DNA of 48,661 bases from an uncultured Fidelibacterota bacterium (GCA_902611135.1 CACLYL010000005.1:1-48661), one strand, 5' to 3'. Counted from the stretch's first letter, positions 1 through 10,130 are shown. The notes: a model not told the origin generated them from the sequence alone. A program made the numbers and translations.

Positions 1-1287
1 TGTGGATGTTTGATTGTTTGGCTGCTTTTTTGGTGTATAAATAAACTCTCTTAATATCTTTTTGAGTTGATCGTAACCAATGAGATACCTCAACATATGT
101 AATACGTGCGCCCCTTTGTAATAAACATCATTTCCCGGTAATTCATTTATCTTCGAACTATTGTTTCCAACAAGTTTTTTATGATTTTTAATATTTGTTT
201 TTAATCTCTTTCGTACAAAACCTTTTAAGGCTTCGCTTCCATATTTCTCTTCCACAAACATCGCTTCTGCATATGTATCAAACCCTTCATGGATCCAAAA
301 ATCGGACCAGTCGAAAACACTTAAATAATTCCCCCACCATTCATGGCCCATTTCATGAAACAATAAAAAATCATAGCCCAACTGCGTACTTTTATAATTA
401 TTTCCATACGCATTAATCGTTTGATGTTCCATGCCCAAATATGGAGTTTGGACCAATCCAAACTTTTCATTTATGAAAGGGTATTGACCAAAGTTCCTTG
501 CATAAAAATCAAGATATTCTTCTGCTTTACCTAAGAGCGTTTCTGCTCCATCAAGCAACTCGGGCAACACGTAATAAACTAGCTTTATTGGCTCATCCAA
601 TATATATCCAGTTTTTTCCACTATCTTAAAATACCCCGCTGTGAAATTAATATTATAGGTTGAGATTGGATATTTTGTTTCCCACACCCACTCTTTCCAA
701 TGACTTTCTTCCTTGCTACTAATTAAGAGACCATTAGATGCAACAACCAAAGGCTTTGGGACGCTTATAGATATTTTAGCACCCTCATCTGATTTATCGC
801 TTGGATGTTCTTTACAAGGATACCAAATGTGGGCGCCGTTCAGCTGACACGATACAGCGATCCAAGGTCTCCCTTCTTTACTTTTTTCCCAACTAAAACC
901 ACCGCTCCAAGGAGGGTTTTTAGCAACAGGGGGTTTTCCGCTATAATTAATCTGCACTTTATGTTTTTTATTTAAATCAAAATAAGGGTTGTTGATTTTT
1001 ATTTTATTTTCTTTGTGAATAAATGAAAGGTCCATCCCGTTAACGTCTACAGATGAGACTTTAAAAGAATCAATTAAATCAAATTCAAATTTATCGGGCT
1101 GACTTTTTAATAAAAAAGAAATAGAAACAAATCCTGATATAAGCTTTCTTTTAGAGTCTATTTTTAGATTTAAATCATAAAACTTAACATCCATCGCTCT
1201 TTGATTATCTGAAAGATAACCGCCACTATGTGTGTCTATTGCAAGCAAGTTTGATAAGATACCTAACGTAAAGAAAAGGTTGATCAA
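1..1287 (-). CDS. M1 family zinc aminopeptidase, C-terminus beyond window edge
   Basis: This is a partial gluzincin aminopeptidase that removes N-terminal residues from peptides. The zinc site is complete: HEMGH at about residues 311-315, followed after exactly 18 residues by Glu334 in a HEGFDTYAEA segment, which matches the M1 HExxH-x18-E rule. The exopeptidase signature is GMEHQ at residues 285-289, and a YYKGAHVLHML segment near 390 carries the expected catalytic Tyr. The frame stays open to base 1. I chose the TTG at 1287 because it overlaps the upstream gene's stop (TTGA) and gives a hydrophobic export signal (INLFFTLGILSNLLA); no earlier start fits. It is the last visible gene of a tight minus-strand run that holds two other zinc peptidases, so it probably works in the envelope on peptide catabolism. 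Family assignment is firm; the exact substrate is unknown. Confidence 0.93.
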   Translation of the reverse strand, partial: MINLFFTLGILSNLLAIDTHSGGYLSDNQRAMDVKFYDLNLKIDSKRKLISGFVSISFLLKSQPDKFEFDLIDSFKVSSVDVNGMDLSFIHKENKIKINNPYFDLNKKHKVQINYSGKPPVAKNPPWSGGFSWEKSKEGRPWIAVSCQLNGAHIWYPCKEHPSDKSDEGAKISISVPKPLVVASNGLLISSKEESHWKEWVWETKYPISTYNINFTAGYFKIVEKTGYILDEPIKLVYYVLPELLDGAETLLGKAEEYLDFYARNFGQYPFINEKFGLVQTPYLGMEHQTINAYGNNYKSTQLGYDFLLFHEMGHEWWGNYLSVFDWSDFWIHEGFDTYAEAMFVEEKYGSEALKGFVRKRLKTNIKNHKKLVGNNSSKINELPGNDVYYKGAHVLHMLRYLIGYDQLKKILREFIYTPKKQPNNQTST

Positions 1288-1739
1288 CTTTTGATAACTC
1301 TATATTGATATTGAAAGATACCTTCTTTTTTATCAAAAGAATTTAAACTTTCAAACTTTAGCCTTAATTCCTTAATCCTTAAATCAAATAACCGAACGCC
1401 TTTATTAAAGACATAAGGATGAGGCGTGATAAATAGGTGGGTTAAAAAACTAGAAAATTTAGAATATGTTTTACCTCCACCAATCACAAAACATCTTTTC
1501 TCTCTTATTGACATTAAAATTTGTCTTGGATCTTTTGTTCGAGAGTATTTTATGATCTTTCTTCCAGGCAAATCTTTTAAGAGAGTGTCATAAGTATTAG
1601 AGCCAACAATTACCGTGTGCCCGAGGGTTTGTTTTTTAAAAAGTTTTAGATCTTTCGTCCAGTTTGTAATTTCATTGTTATGCCTTGCAATAAAACCATC
1701 AACGGTAACCGCTGCAATAAGAATGATCTCTTCTGGCAT
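1284..1739 (-). CDS. DHFR/RibD C-terminal-like reductase domain protein
   Basis: A 151-residue protein that begins with the strand-loop typical of the dihydrofolate reductase/RibD-C fold (IILIAAVTVDGFIA). It then has TVIVGSNTYDTL, like the DHFR 'GRKTYE' helix start, and CFVIGGGKTYS, like the NADPH-binding glycine loop (IGGG). The length suits a one-domain family member. Such proteins reduce pteridines or riboflavin precursors with NADPH, but this copy is divergent and lacks a clear DHFR signature Asp/Glu active-site context, so the substrate is open. It sits four bases after the M16 peptidase stop and its own stop overlaps the TTG start of the M1 peptidase, indicating translational coupling. 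Confidence 0.72.
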   Translation of the reverse strand: MPEEIILIAAVTVDGFIARHNNEITNWTKDLKLFKKQTLGHTVIVGSNTYDTLLKDLPGRKIIKYSRTKDPRQILMSIREKRCFVIGGGKTYSKFSSFLTHLFITPHPYVFNKGVRLFDLRIKELRLKFESLNSFDKKEGIFQYQYRVIKS

Positions 1740-1742
1740 CTT

Positions 1743-4568
1743 TTAATTATATTTTCTTGATTCTTTCCACTTCTTAATATTTTTAAAATCGTTTTCTATT
1801 TTCTCTTCCATTTTATGTTGTTCTGCAAACATCATAAAGTTCACAGTTTTTCTCGTTTTATTTGATACTGCTTTATCTAAGAAGTTAAACGCTTGATCTT
1901 TTTGTAAGCTTTTAATCGCCTTGATAGTTTTATTATCACGATCAAAGTCTGCATCATGTTCAAAAACGAAGTTTTTTAATTTTCCTGCTCGCTCAGCTAT
2001 ACTCATTGGTTTTTTTTCTAACTGTTCAATTGCGGATTGTTTTAACTGCTCAAAGGTTTCATCTTCTAAGTTTTGGATTGTTTGAGGAAGATCATATATC
2101 AGTTTGGATGCCCTCTTTGATAATTCTGAAGCACTGTAAACACCTGACTGAATTAAGAAAGCCAAATAGTGTGTGTTATCTCTCATCCTTGGATAAGACC
2201 AAACAATGTAACCTAGTTGCTGATTTGTTCTCATTTCAGTATAAAATGGCTGCTGAATTGCTTGGCTAACCACCTGGGACAAAGCTCTATTAACCGGAGT
2301 ATCTTCACCTAAACTATACTCCCTGTAAAAGCATGAGTTGTTAACTTTTAGACGATCAACGTATTGTAAAAATTCAGGCTTATCTTGGTTTAAATATTTA
2401 ATATCGAAAGCGCTAGTTCTGCTGATTCCTCTTGTTTTTGTTTTTTCTTTAAACTTATCAAGAATGCTTTTTGCATCTTTTTCTAAAAAGTCACCATAAA
2501 CAAACGCTTCTACAAAGGTGTCTTTATAAATATTTTTAGCATAGTCTTTTATGGTATTTAAACTCGCTTTTTTCGCAAAGGGCAGACTTTCTTCCCAACT
2601 ATACTTTACATTATCAAAAACATCATAGCCTTTTTCTCTGGTTTGTTGGTGTGCGTCAGACAAAGAAAAGTTTTCATAGCTTCTGATAATTTTATCTTGT
2701 ATAGCGCTAAACTGCTCTTCAGACACCTTAAAATCAATCATATGGTTTAATAACATTTCATACAGCGATGTTGCAGATTCTGAATATCCATTTATCATAA
2801 TATAAAAACCTTCATATCCCTCTCTAAAAGAATAATTTAGTCCGGCTTGTTTTGCGGGATAACCTAACTCATTAAGTGATTCGTTTACGCAGGCAGAGTA
2901 AATTTTTGAATATACCCTATGGTTCAAACTCATTTGTTCTTGAGGCATAAGAATTTTTAAAGAGATCATCCCTTTTGGTCTTAAAAATTCGTGGTCCTCA
3001 CCAAAGTATAGCTCATGACCTAGATCGCTTGAAAGCAAACGAGGTAGTTTATTATCAATTATATCCCTGTTTGGAACTGAAGCTGTCGTAGGTATAAAAG
3101 GATTTACCTCTGGAATTTTTAACTTTTTATTTTCTCTTTTTTCTAATAGTAGACTATAGAGAGCTTCATCTTCCTGATAAGAATACGGAGCGCTGTAATA
3201 ATACTCTACTTGATCTGTACTAACACCTTTCGCAGTTATAACTACTAACATATTATTTAATTCTAATTGTTCAAGCAGATCTTCATAAGGCTTCGGGTTC
3301 TTATCGTTATACATATAATTTATCTTTCCGACATTTTCTAGAGGATACATCATGGCTTCATTGGCTAATTGAGTTGCTCGCCACATTCCTTCTCCTTTTG
3401 CCCCATACACATACTCTAGCTCCGCCATTGTTTTGAGCTCATTAAAGACGTGTTCTTGATAACCTGCGTTTTTCATTAATCTTATATAATCAACCGTAGC
3501 CATTAATACCTCTTCATAGTCTTTTAAACCTTGTTCGGTTAACCCGATCTTGACACTGGCCCTTCCATATTCTTTTGTATCTGAACCTGCACCAGCAGAT
3601 AATGAGGTTGCCCAACCTTTTTCCTTCAAAAAAGAAAGAAGGCTCCCTTTTCCTTCGTGTCCAAGAATAAAACCCATTTGCCTTCCTGGTTTACTTTGAT
3701 ACTTATCTCTTGTTCCTGAAATTGGAAAAAACAGTTGAAGATCTCTTATATCTTTAACGGGATCTATTTGAACTATTCTAACCGTCTCTTTTTTTGTAAA
3801 GACTTCTGGATCATGAACTGTACGGTCTAGGTTTCGATTTTTTATATCAGAAAAATATGTTTTTGCCCAACTTTCTAAATTGTCTAACGTGTGGTTGCTC
3901 AAAAGGGCTAGACCCATAGTGTTGGAACTGTAATATTTTTCATAGAAACTGATTAACTCATCTCTGGTAATATCTCCTATCGTCTCTAAGTTACCCGTTC
4001 CAAACTTCCTAATTGGATGGCCTTCTTTTGCAAATAGGCTTGTCACTCTGAATTGTCTCCAATTGTCGCTCATTATATTTTTCTGATGTTCTGAATTAAC
4101 AGCGTTTACCTCCCTCTCTGTGTATTCATTTGTAAATAGGGGCGCTATAAAGAACTGAGCAAATCGATCAATCGCTCCCTCAAACCCGTCGTGCAAAACC
4201 TGTAACTGATAGTTTGTGTGGTCTGAGGCGGTGTATGCGTTTGCGTATCCACCATATGTTCTCAAATATTCTGAATATTCATCTACATCTGGAAATTTTT
4301 CTGTTCCTAAAAAAAGCATATGCTCAAGAAAGTGTGCGATTCCTTCCCTGTCTTGAGGGTTTTCAAGCGATCCAACTTCTACTGCCATTGATGCAGCTGA
4401 CATATTAAACTTAGGGTCGGACAAGAGATAAACCTTTAAACCGTTCTCCAGGACAAGTGTTCGGCTTTTAGATTGATCAAGAGGGTGTTGTGTTAAGCTT
4501 GTTTTAGTTTGATTCATACAACTAAAGGCTGTTAACAGAGCTAATAGAGCGAATAAGTTTCTTACCAT
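1743..4568 (-). CDS. M16 family (insulysin/protease III-like) zinc peptidase, lipoprotein
   Basis: A 941-residue, four-repeat pitrilysin-type metallopeptidase, close in length to E. coli protease III and insulysin. The inverted zinc motif HFLEH occupies residues 79-83, in a GIAHFLEHMLFLGTEKFP context. The downstream EREVNAVNSEH segment supplies the third ligand. The N-terminus is a lipoprotein signal with a lipobox ending at Cys17 (TAFSC), so it is probably anchored in the periplasm and degrades peptides that fit its closed chamber. A C-terminal PFYTEMRTNQQLGYIVWS segment is typical of the inactive half. It lies 12 bases after the DUF5117 protease gene in a run of three unrelated zinc peptidases. 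Confidence 0.93.
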   Translation of the reverse strand: MVRNLFALLALLTAFSCMNQTKTSLTQHPLDQSKSRTLVLENGLKVYLLSDPKFNMSAASMAVEVGSLENPQDREGIAHFLEHMLFLGTEKFPDVDEYSEYLRTYGGYANAYTASDHTNYQLQVLHDGFEGAIDRFAQFFIAPLFTNEYTEREVNAVNSEHQKNIMSDNWRQFRVTSLFAKEGHPIRKFGTGNLETIGDITRDELISFYEKYYSSNTMGLALLSNHTLDNLESWAKTYFSDIKNRNLDRTVHDPEVFTKKETVRIVQIDPVKDIRDLQLFFPISGTRDKYQSKPGRQMGFILGHEGKGSLLSFLKEKGWATSLSAGAGSDTKEYGRASVKIGLTEQGLKDYEEVLMATVDYIRLMKNAGYQEHVFNELKTMAELEYVYGAKGEGMWRATQLANEAMMYPLENVGKINYMYNDKNPKPYEDLLEQLELNNMLVVITAKGVSTDQVEYYYSAPYSYQEDEALYSLLLEKRENKKLKIPEVNPFIPTTASVPNRDIIDNKLPRLLSSDLGHELYFGEDHEFLRPKGMISLKILMPQEQMSLNHRVYSKIYSACVNESLNELGYPAKQAGLNYSFREGYEGFYIMINGYSESATSLYEMLLNHMIDFKVSEEQFSAIQDKIIRSYENFSLSDAHQQTREKGYDVFDNVKYSWEESLPFAKKASLNTIKDYAKNIYKDTFVEAFVYGDFLEKDAKSILDKFKEKTKTRGISRTSAFDIKYLNQDKPEFLQYVDRLKVNNSCFYREYSLGEDTPVNRALSQVVSQAIQQPFYTEMRTNQQLGYIVWSYPRMRDNTHYLAFLIQSGVYSASELSKRASKLIYDLPQTIQNLEDETFEQLKQSAIEQLEKKPMSIAERAGKLKNFVFEHDADFDRDNKTIKAIKSLQKDQAFNFLDKAVSNKTRKTVNFMMFAEQHKMEEKIENDFKNIKKWKESRKYN

Positions 4569-4580
4569 GGTTTTTTTCCA

Positions 4581-7139
4581 TTAATTGTTAGTTTCAAGTG
4601 CTTTATCAATTCTATATGTCAAAAATTTCCTATGTTGTTTAGTCGCCTCATTCATACCTCCTGTTTTAACCGAAAACTTTTTAATCTTTAAGAGATTGTT
4701 GTGAGCAGCAGAAATAGAGATATGATCATATACACTTCCTTTATTATGCAACATTTTTATATATCTGTTCATTAGCTCTACCTGCAAGTTTCTGCGTGTT
4801 ATGTTAACATTTGAACCAGAGTCATATGAAAAACAAGCATCAGTTAATTCAGACATCATTTCATTAACCGTATACGTGTTTCCATAGTGCTCTGTATTTG
4901 ACATTCTTTTTAGAACGTTTTTATGGAGAAGTTGATCTAAGATTCCCTTTTGTACACCTAAATATAGACTATTTAGGTCTGGATCATATGTTCCGCTAAA
5001 CCCTCTTCGTTCATACTGCAAATGTGATATAATATCCTCAGAAACATCAAATGCGTCTGGAGAAAACAGATTTTTTTCCAAAAGGGTCATCGCCCATTTT
5101 TGTTCGCTTCTGGGAACCGGTCTAAATGGAATATTTTTTCCTACTTGACCAGACATAGACCTGTCCATATAAACACCACCAACATACCTTGATATTGTTC
5201 TCGAAGCACTGGCATATTCTCTGTGCAAAACAAGAAAAGCATCTTTTAAAGCATGGTAGGATTGATCTTTTTTATCAAATTTAATTTTGAGCGTTGGGAT
5301 TGTTTTTTTGATAATTTCCATCCTCTCTTTAGCATATCCCATAGGGTCACTTGTTAAATCTCCGATCATTATTCTTGGATCTATTCCTTTTCCCGGAGAT
5401 CGCATGTCGTCAGAATCATTGCCAAACATTAATTCCCTGTTTGTTGACTTTTCTAATAAAACCTCTTGCCTTTCCTTTTCATCTTGAGGATTTAGTATTT
5501 CTTGTTCATAACCAAACTGTATAGCCCAAATATCATATGGGCCCGGTGTTGTGGTATAAAATTGACCTTGGTGCTTTTTATCCCGACTTATGTTTGAAGG
5601 AACATAATCCATCACTGAAGAAACAAGGCCTACTGGCTCTGTAATGTGTCGATCATGGATGTTTTTAAGGTTATGTAAATTACTTGAAAAGAAGTTATGG
5701 TTTAAGCCTAGGGTATGACCAACTTCATGAAGCGTTAGGCTGATCAGGCTTTCATAAATGATTCGATGCTCTTTTAAATTAGAAAAATCCTCTATAGAAC
5801 CTGATACAATAGAAGAAAAAAGGTTTCCTTGATGAAAAAGGCTTGGCGCAAAACACATTTCACCATGATTGGGTTCGAATTCTTCAAACGAACTATAGGT
5901 GTCATATATCTCTTCATATTTTACTCTATTTGTGAAATATACATATTCTAACATGATGTCAGCCCCTAGAATTTGACCTGTTCTTGGGTTAACAAAGCTG
6001 GGCCCATAGCCACCAAAAGGAGGATTTGGTGAAGAGGTCCACCTTAGAACATTATACCTTATATCACCAGCATCCCATTCTGCGTCATCAGGCTGGACCT
6101 TTACTTCAATTGCATTGATAAAGCCGGCGTTTTCAAACGCCTTGTTCCAAAGCAAAACGCCTTCCTTAACAACCTCTCTAAATTGGATAGGGGTTGTGTT
6201 TTCTATCCACCAAGTGATTGGCTCCTTGACTTCGGATTTATCCTGACCGGGGTCCTTCTTTTCTAGGTGCCAACGATGTATCATGTCTCTATATGGAGTA
6301 ACATCATCTGGAACCGTCATATCTGTTGTTTGGGTTGTAAAATAACCTACTCTTGGATCTTCAAACCTTGGTTTGTAGTTGTTTTCTGGCATTTTTAAAA
6401 AAGTGTGTTGAAGCGTCACGTTTAAAGACCTTGGGTCTGTTATTCCTCTATCCGAACCTCTGTTTGTTGGCATTGGATTTGAATAAACATATTGAACAAC
6501 TAAATCTGTATTCTCAGGATAATTTTTAATTGGTGTAATGTACTTAGTTCTGTCTTTTGCTAACTTTCCTAGTCTAAAAGGGTTTTTGTTTGGGCTTCCT
6601 GGTCTAAAACCTCTCGTTATTTGATGAAGGGCTTCAGATAAAAAAACATTATCTACCCCTATTAATATTTGATCATCTTTTTCTGATACAATGGGGCACG
6701 ATGCTAATATTGCCGTACTTACATTAGAGCCGGCAGACTTACTTATCGGGTTTTTGGGGTCATAGTAGAAGGAGTTGTTCTGAACTTCAAACTCTATTCT
6801 ATTAAAATATCTTTTTAATTTAAAAACACAAGCACCTCGGTAATTACCTTTAAATACCCCTGCATTTAATTGTCCGTTCAAACCATGAACGAAATGGATA
6901 TATTCATCTTTTAATTGCTCACTTTTTATCAACATATGAAGCTTTCCATCTTCTTTTCCTTGGTAAAGTGTAAAAAGACCCTCAATGGCCTCTTTTCCCT
7001 TTAGCGCCTCTTCCATTGTTTTCTTCTTTTTCGAAGTGTCGGTTTTTTTAACAGCAGTTGTTTGACCATTTCCTGCTGGTTCTTGACCAATTAAAAACGA
7101 AAAGAATATCAACAAGTAAATATTTAATTTTATCCTCAT
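4581..7139 (-). CDS. Zinc-dependent metalloprotease, DUF5117/DUF5118 type
   Basis: An 852-residue exported protein with an N-terminal signal peptide (residues 1-18, MRIKLNIYLLIFFSFLIG). It has an extended metzincin-type zinc motif, HEVGHTLGLNH, at residues 471-481. A Met-turn-like segment (VSSVMDYVPSN) follows about 40 residues later. The overall layout of an N-terminal DUF5118/5117 region and a C-terminal DUF4953-like zinc domain is that of a family common in Bacteroidota and relatives whose substrates are mostly unknown. It is encoded six bases after lpd and 12 bases before the M16 peptidase. Together with the M1 enzyme this suggests an envelope peptide-degradation set. Family identity is from motif and architecture memory, not a search. 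Confidence 0.85.
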   Translation of the reverse strand: MRIKLNIYLLIFFSFLIGQEPAGNGQTTAVKKTDTSKKKKTMEEALKGKEAIEGLFTLYQGKEDGKLHMLIKSEQLKDEYIHFVHGLNGQLNAGVFKGNYRGACVFKLKRYFNRIEFEVQNNSFYYDPKNPISKSAGSNVSTAILASCPIVSEKDDQILIGVDNVFLSEALHQITRGFRPGSPNKNPFRLGKLAKDRTKYITPIKNYPENTDLVVQYVYSNPMPTNRGSDRGITDPRSLNVTLQHTFLKMPENNYKPRFEDPRVGYFTTQTTDMTVPDDVTPYRDMIHRWHLEKKDPGQDKSEVKEPITWWIENTTPIQFREVVKEGVLLWNKAFENAGFINAIEVKVQPDDAEWDAGDIRYNVLRWTSSPNPPFGGYGPSFVNPRTGQILGADIMLEYVYFTNRVKYEEIYDTYSSFEEFEPNHGEMCFAPSLFHQGNLFSSIVSGSIEDFSNLKEHRIIYESLISLTLHEVGHTLGLNHNFFSSNLHNLKNIHDRHITEPVGLVSSVMDYVPSNISRDKKHQGQFYTTTPGPYDIWAIQFGYEQEILNPQDEKERQEVLLEKSTNRELMFGNDSDDMRSPGKGIDPRIMIGDLTSDPMGYAKERMEIIKKTIPTLKIKFDKKDQSYHALKDAFLVLHREYASASRTISRYVGGVYMDRSMSGQVGKNIPFRPVPRSEQKWAMTLLEKNLFSPDAFDVSEDIISHLQYERRGFSGTYDPDLNSLYLGVQKGILDQLLHKNVLKRMSNTEHYGNTYTVNEMMSELTDACFSYDSGSNVNITRRNLQVELMNRYIKMLHNKGSVYDHISISAAHNNLLKIKKFSVKTGGMNEATKQHRKFLTYRIDKALETNN

Positions 7140-7145
7140 CGCTTT

Positions 7146-8567
7146 TTATTTTTGCTTTTTAGGAACATATAAATCTGTTATAGCACCTGTATAAACCTCT
7201 GCAGAAGCAGCCATTGTTTCTCCAAGAGTCGGATGTGGATGCATTGTCAAAGCTAAATCCTCTACATCAGAACCCATCTCTATTGCAAGCATTGCTTCTG
7301 ATATGATATCACCTGCAGCAGGGCCAACAACCCCAGCACCAATAATTTGTTTAGTGTCAGGATCTAATAATATCTTTGTTTTTCCTTGGCTAGCATTTAA
7401 AATAAGCGCTTTACCGCTTGCTGCCCAAGGAAACTCACCAAGTTCATAAGGAATGTTTTTCTCTTTAGCCTCCATCTCAGTTACACCTGCCCAGGCCACC
7501 TCTGGATCTGTATAAATAACACTGGGAACTGCACGAACATCATAAATTGCTGGATGCCCTGATGCAACTTCAGCGGCTATTTTACCTTGATATGTTGATT
7601 TGTGTGCTAGCATTGGATTTCCAACAACATCGCCAATTGCATAAATTGAGCTAACCGACGTTCGTTGATATTCATCAACTTCAATAAAACCAGAGTCTGA
7701 TATTTTAATTGATGTGTTTTCTATATTTAGAGTTTCAATGTTTGGCTTTCTACCAACTGAAATCAAAACTTTATCAAATACTTTTTCGATTGTTTCAACT
7801 TCGCTTTCTATTTTTACTTTCAGCTTGTTTTCATCAAACGAACTTACTTCTGTTACTTTTGAGGAGAGCAAAATCGACTCAAATTGCTTTTTTAATTTTC
7901 TATGAAGGGGTTTCATTAAGTCTAAATCCGCTCCTGGAACTAAATTAGGTAAAAACTCAACCACCGTAACCTTTGAACCTAAGGCCGCATATACTTGCCC
8001 CAACTCTAAACCAATTATTCCTCCTCCAACAACTAAAAATTTTTCGGGAACGCTTTCAAGATCTAAGGCTGTTTTTGACGTTAAGATAGATTTGTTGTTT
8101 TTAGGAAGTCCTGGTATTAAAGATGAAGAAGAACCTGATGCTATAATACAGTCTTTAAACTGGACTTTCACCTCTTTGTTGTTTTCTTTTACTAACAACT
8201 CTTGATTTGAAACAAAAGAAGCAAGACCTTGGAGCGTCTCTACGTTTCTTACTTTAGCAAGTTGAGAAATTCCACCACTGAGTCTTGAAACTATCTTCTC
8301 TTTATGTTTGCGAATCTTATTTGCATCTATATGTGGCTTCCCAAAGTCTACCCCTACAGACTTTAACTCTTCAGCTTCATTTATAATTTTAGAAACATGT
8401 AGATAAGCCTTAGAGGGAATACAGCCTCGGTTTAAGCAAACACCTCCTAGATAAGGGTCCTTTTCAATTAGAAGAACTTTTCTTCCGAGATCTGACGCTC
8501 TAAAAGCAGCAGCATATCCTCCTGGCCCAGATCCAATAACAACGAGGTCTATTTTCTTTTTTTCCAT
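7146..8567 (-). CDS. lpdA: Dihydrolipoyl dehydrogenase (E3)
   Basis: A 473-residue flavoprotein that reoxidises the dihydrolipoyl arms of the pyruvate dehydrogenase complex and passes electrons to NAD+. The N-terminal FAD-binding loop is VVIGSGPGGYAA. The redox-active disulfide is Cys44/Cys49 in GGVCLNRGCIPSK. An NAD-binding GGGIIGLELG segment follows. The C-terminal interface holds the catalytic His445-Glu450 pair in HPHPTLGE. The length is normal. It is the third gene of the aceE-aceF-lpd cluster, six bases after aceF, so it most likely serves pyruvate oxidation, although E3 can be shared with other 2-oxoacid complexes. Confidence 0.97.
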   Translation of the reverse strand: MEKKKIDLVVIGSGPGGYAAAFRASDLGRKVLLIEKDPYLGGVCLNRGCIPSKAYLHVSKIINEAEELKSVGVDFGKPHIDANKIRKHKEKIVSRLSGGISQLAKVRNVETLQGLASFVSNQELLVKENNKEVKVQFKDCIIASGSSSSLIPGLPKNNKSILTSKTALDLESVPEKFLVVGGGIIGLELGQVYAALGSKVTVVEFLPNLVPGADLDLMKPLHRKLKKQFESILLSSKVTEVSSFDENKLKVKIESEVETIEKVFDKVLISVGRKPNIETLNIENTSIKISDSGFIEVDEYQRTSVSSIYAIGDVVGNPMLAHKSTYQGKIAAEVASGHPAIYDVRAVPSVIYTDPEVAWAGVTEMEAKEKNIPYELGEFPWAASGKALILNASQGKTKILLDPDTKQIIGAGVVGPAAGDIISEAMLAIEMGSDVEDLALTMHPHPTLGETMAASAEVYTGAITDLYVPKKQK

Positions 8568-8573
8568 TACTAA

Positions 8574-10130
8574 CTAATCTTTAAAAACAGAGATATCACT
8601 TAGCGCCGTTGCAAAGGTTGCTGTAAATCTTGCAGCCGTTGCGCCATCTATCACTCTATGATCATATGAAATTGAAAAAGGCATAACCAATCTAGGTTCA
8701 AAAGTCTTTGTTTTTTCAAGATAAACCGGCCTATGCTGGCTCTTTGAAACTCCCATTATTGCTACTTCTGGTGGATTTACAATCGGAGAAAACCCTGTTC
8801 CGCTTATTCCTCCCAAACTTGAAATGGTAAAAGTTCCACCTTTCATTTCTTCTGGTTTTAACTTTTTATCTTTTGCTCGAGAACTTAAATCAACTAACTC
8901 CTTTGAAAGCTGAACGATGTTCTTTTGGTCTACGTCTTTGATCACGGGAACAACCAGTCCGGTCTTGGTGTCAACAGCTATCCCAATGTTATAATACTTT
9001 TTAATAATTAAATTATTTTCTTCAATGTCTAAGGAACTGTTAAATGTAGGATGTTTTTCTAAGGTCTTCACGCAAGCTTTCATTAAAAAGGGTAGAAAGG
9101 TGATTTTAACACCTTTTTTACTTTCTCTTTCTTTTATTTCTTTACGATAAGAGTTTAAATCTGTTATATCAGCTTCATCATATTGAACAACATGTGGAAT
9201 TGTTTGCCATGCTTGTTGCAACCTCTGTCCGGTTATTTTATTAACTCTTGTTAGCTTTTTAGTTTCTAGTTCTCCCCAAGCTGAAAAATCGACCCTCGCT
9301 ATCTTATCTGTATCCTTAAGACCGCCAGAAGCTATTTTTACCTTTATAAAGGTAAGTAAATCCTCTTTTGTTAGTCGACCTCCTCTACCCGTACTTTTTA
9401 TCGATGACAGTTGAATTCCTAATTCCCTCGCTAATTTTCTCACCCCTGGAGAAGCTAAGCTTTTAGAGCCTTCACTATATGAGCTATCTTCTACTAGCTT
9501 TTGGATATTTGTATTTGCAGCATCGTTTTCCGCAGAAGGAAGCTCTACTTTCTCCTTGACTGTTGTGTTCTTTTCTCTTATATCTTTAAGTTGAGTTTCT
9601 ACCTTTAGCAAGAGTTGTCCTGTCTTTATTTCGTCTCCAACTTTAATCAATACTTCTTTTACAACACCAGACACCTCGGCTGGTATCTCCATTGAAGCCT
9701 TGTCAGATTCTAAAACAAAAAGGGTTTGGTTTACCTCAACTTCATCTCCAGAAGAGACTAAAATTTCACTCACCTCTGCGCTTTCAATCCCTTCGCCTAG
9801 ATCTGGTAGTGAAAAATCAAACACTTCTCCCTTGCTATTTTCGATTTTTGTTGTTTTTGTTGAATCTGATATTTCTTTTTTTGATTCTTGACCTTGAGTT
9901 TCTACCTTTAGCAAGAGTTGTCCTGTCTTTATTTCGTCTCCAACTTTAATCAATACTTCTTTTGCAACACCAGACACCTCGGCTGGTATCTCCATTGAAG
10001 CCTTGTCAGATTCTAAAACAAAAAGGGTTTGGTTTACCTCAACTTCATCTCCAGAAGAGACTAAAATTTCACTCACCTCTGCGCTTTCAATCCCTTCGCC
10101 TAGATCTGGTAATAAAAAGTCCTTTATCAA
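8574..10130 (-). CDS. aceF: Pyruvate dehydrogenase E2, dihydrolipoyl acetyltransferase with two near-identical lipoyl domains
   Basis: A 518-residue core subunit that moves acetyl groups from E1 to coenzyme A on swinging lipoyl arms. It has lipoyl domain 1 (about 4-78, lipoylated Lys43 in ESDKASMEIP), lipoyl domain 2 (about 105-179, Lys144), a peripheral-subunit-binding domain (about 225-262, LASPGVRKLARELG...STGRGGRLTKED), and the catalytic domain ending with the active-site motif DHRVIDGA. The two lipoyl domains match at all but one amino acid and one base over 218 bases, while the linkers between them are different. This points to a recent duplication or continuing gene conversion. It lies between aceE (eight bases upstream) and lpd. 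Confidence 0.96.
   Translation of the reverse strand: MIKDFLLPDLGEGIESAEVSEILVSSGDEVEVNQTLFVLESDKASMEIPAEVSGVAKEVLIKVGDEIKTGQLLLKVETQGQESKKEISDSTKTTKIENSKGEVFDFSLPDLGEGIESAEVSEILVSSGDEVEVNQTLFVLESDKASMEIPAEVSGVVKEVLIKVGDEIKTGQLLLKVETQLKDIREKNTTVKEKVELPSAENDAANTNIQKLVEDSSYSEGSKSLASPGVRKLARELGIQLSSIKSTGRGGRLTKEDLLTFIKVKIASGGLKDTDKIARVDFSAWGELETKKLTRVNKITGQRLQQAWQTIPHVVQYDEADITDLNSYRKEIKERESKKGVKITFLPFLMKACVKTLEKHPTFNSSLDIEENNLIIKKYYNIGIAVDTKTGLVVPVIKDVDQKNIVQLSKELVDLSSRAKDKKLKPEEMKGGTFTISSLGGISGTGFSPIVNPPEVAIMGVSKSQHRPVYLEKTKTFEPRLVMPFSISYDHRVIDGATAARFTATFATALSDISVFKD
9591..9808 (-). repeat. Direct repeat copy A (lipoyl domain 2 of aceF)
   Basis: This 218-base segment encodes the second lipoyl domain. 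It matches positions 9894-10111 with an offset of 303 bases, that is 101 codons. The only difference seen is at 9661 (A here, G at 9964), giving Val instead of Ala in the domain. Confidence 0.95.
9894..10111 (-). repeat. Direct repeat copy B (lipoyl domain 1 of aceF)
   Basis: This is the partner of the repeat at 9591-9808 and encodes the first lipoyl domain. The 85-base linker between the copies is not repeated, so identity stops sharply at the domain borders. Confidence 0.95.
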
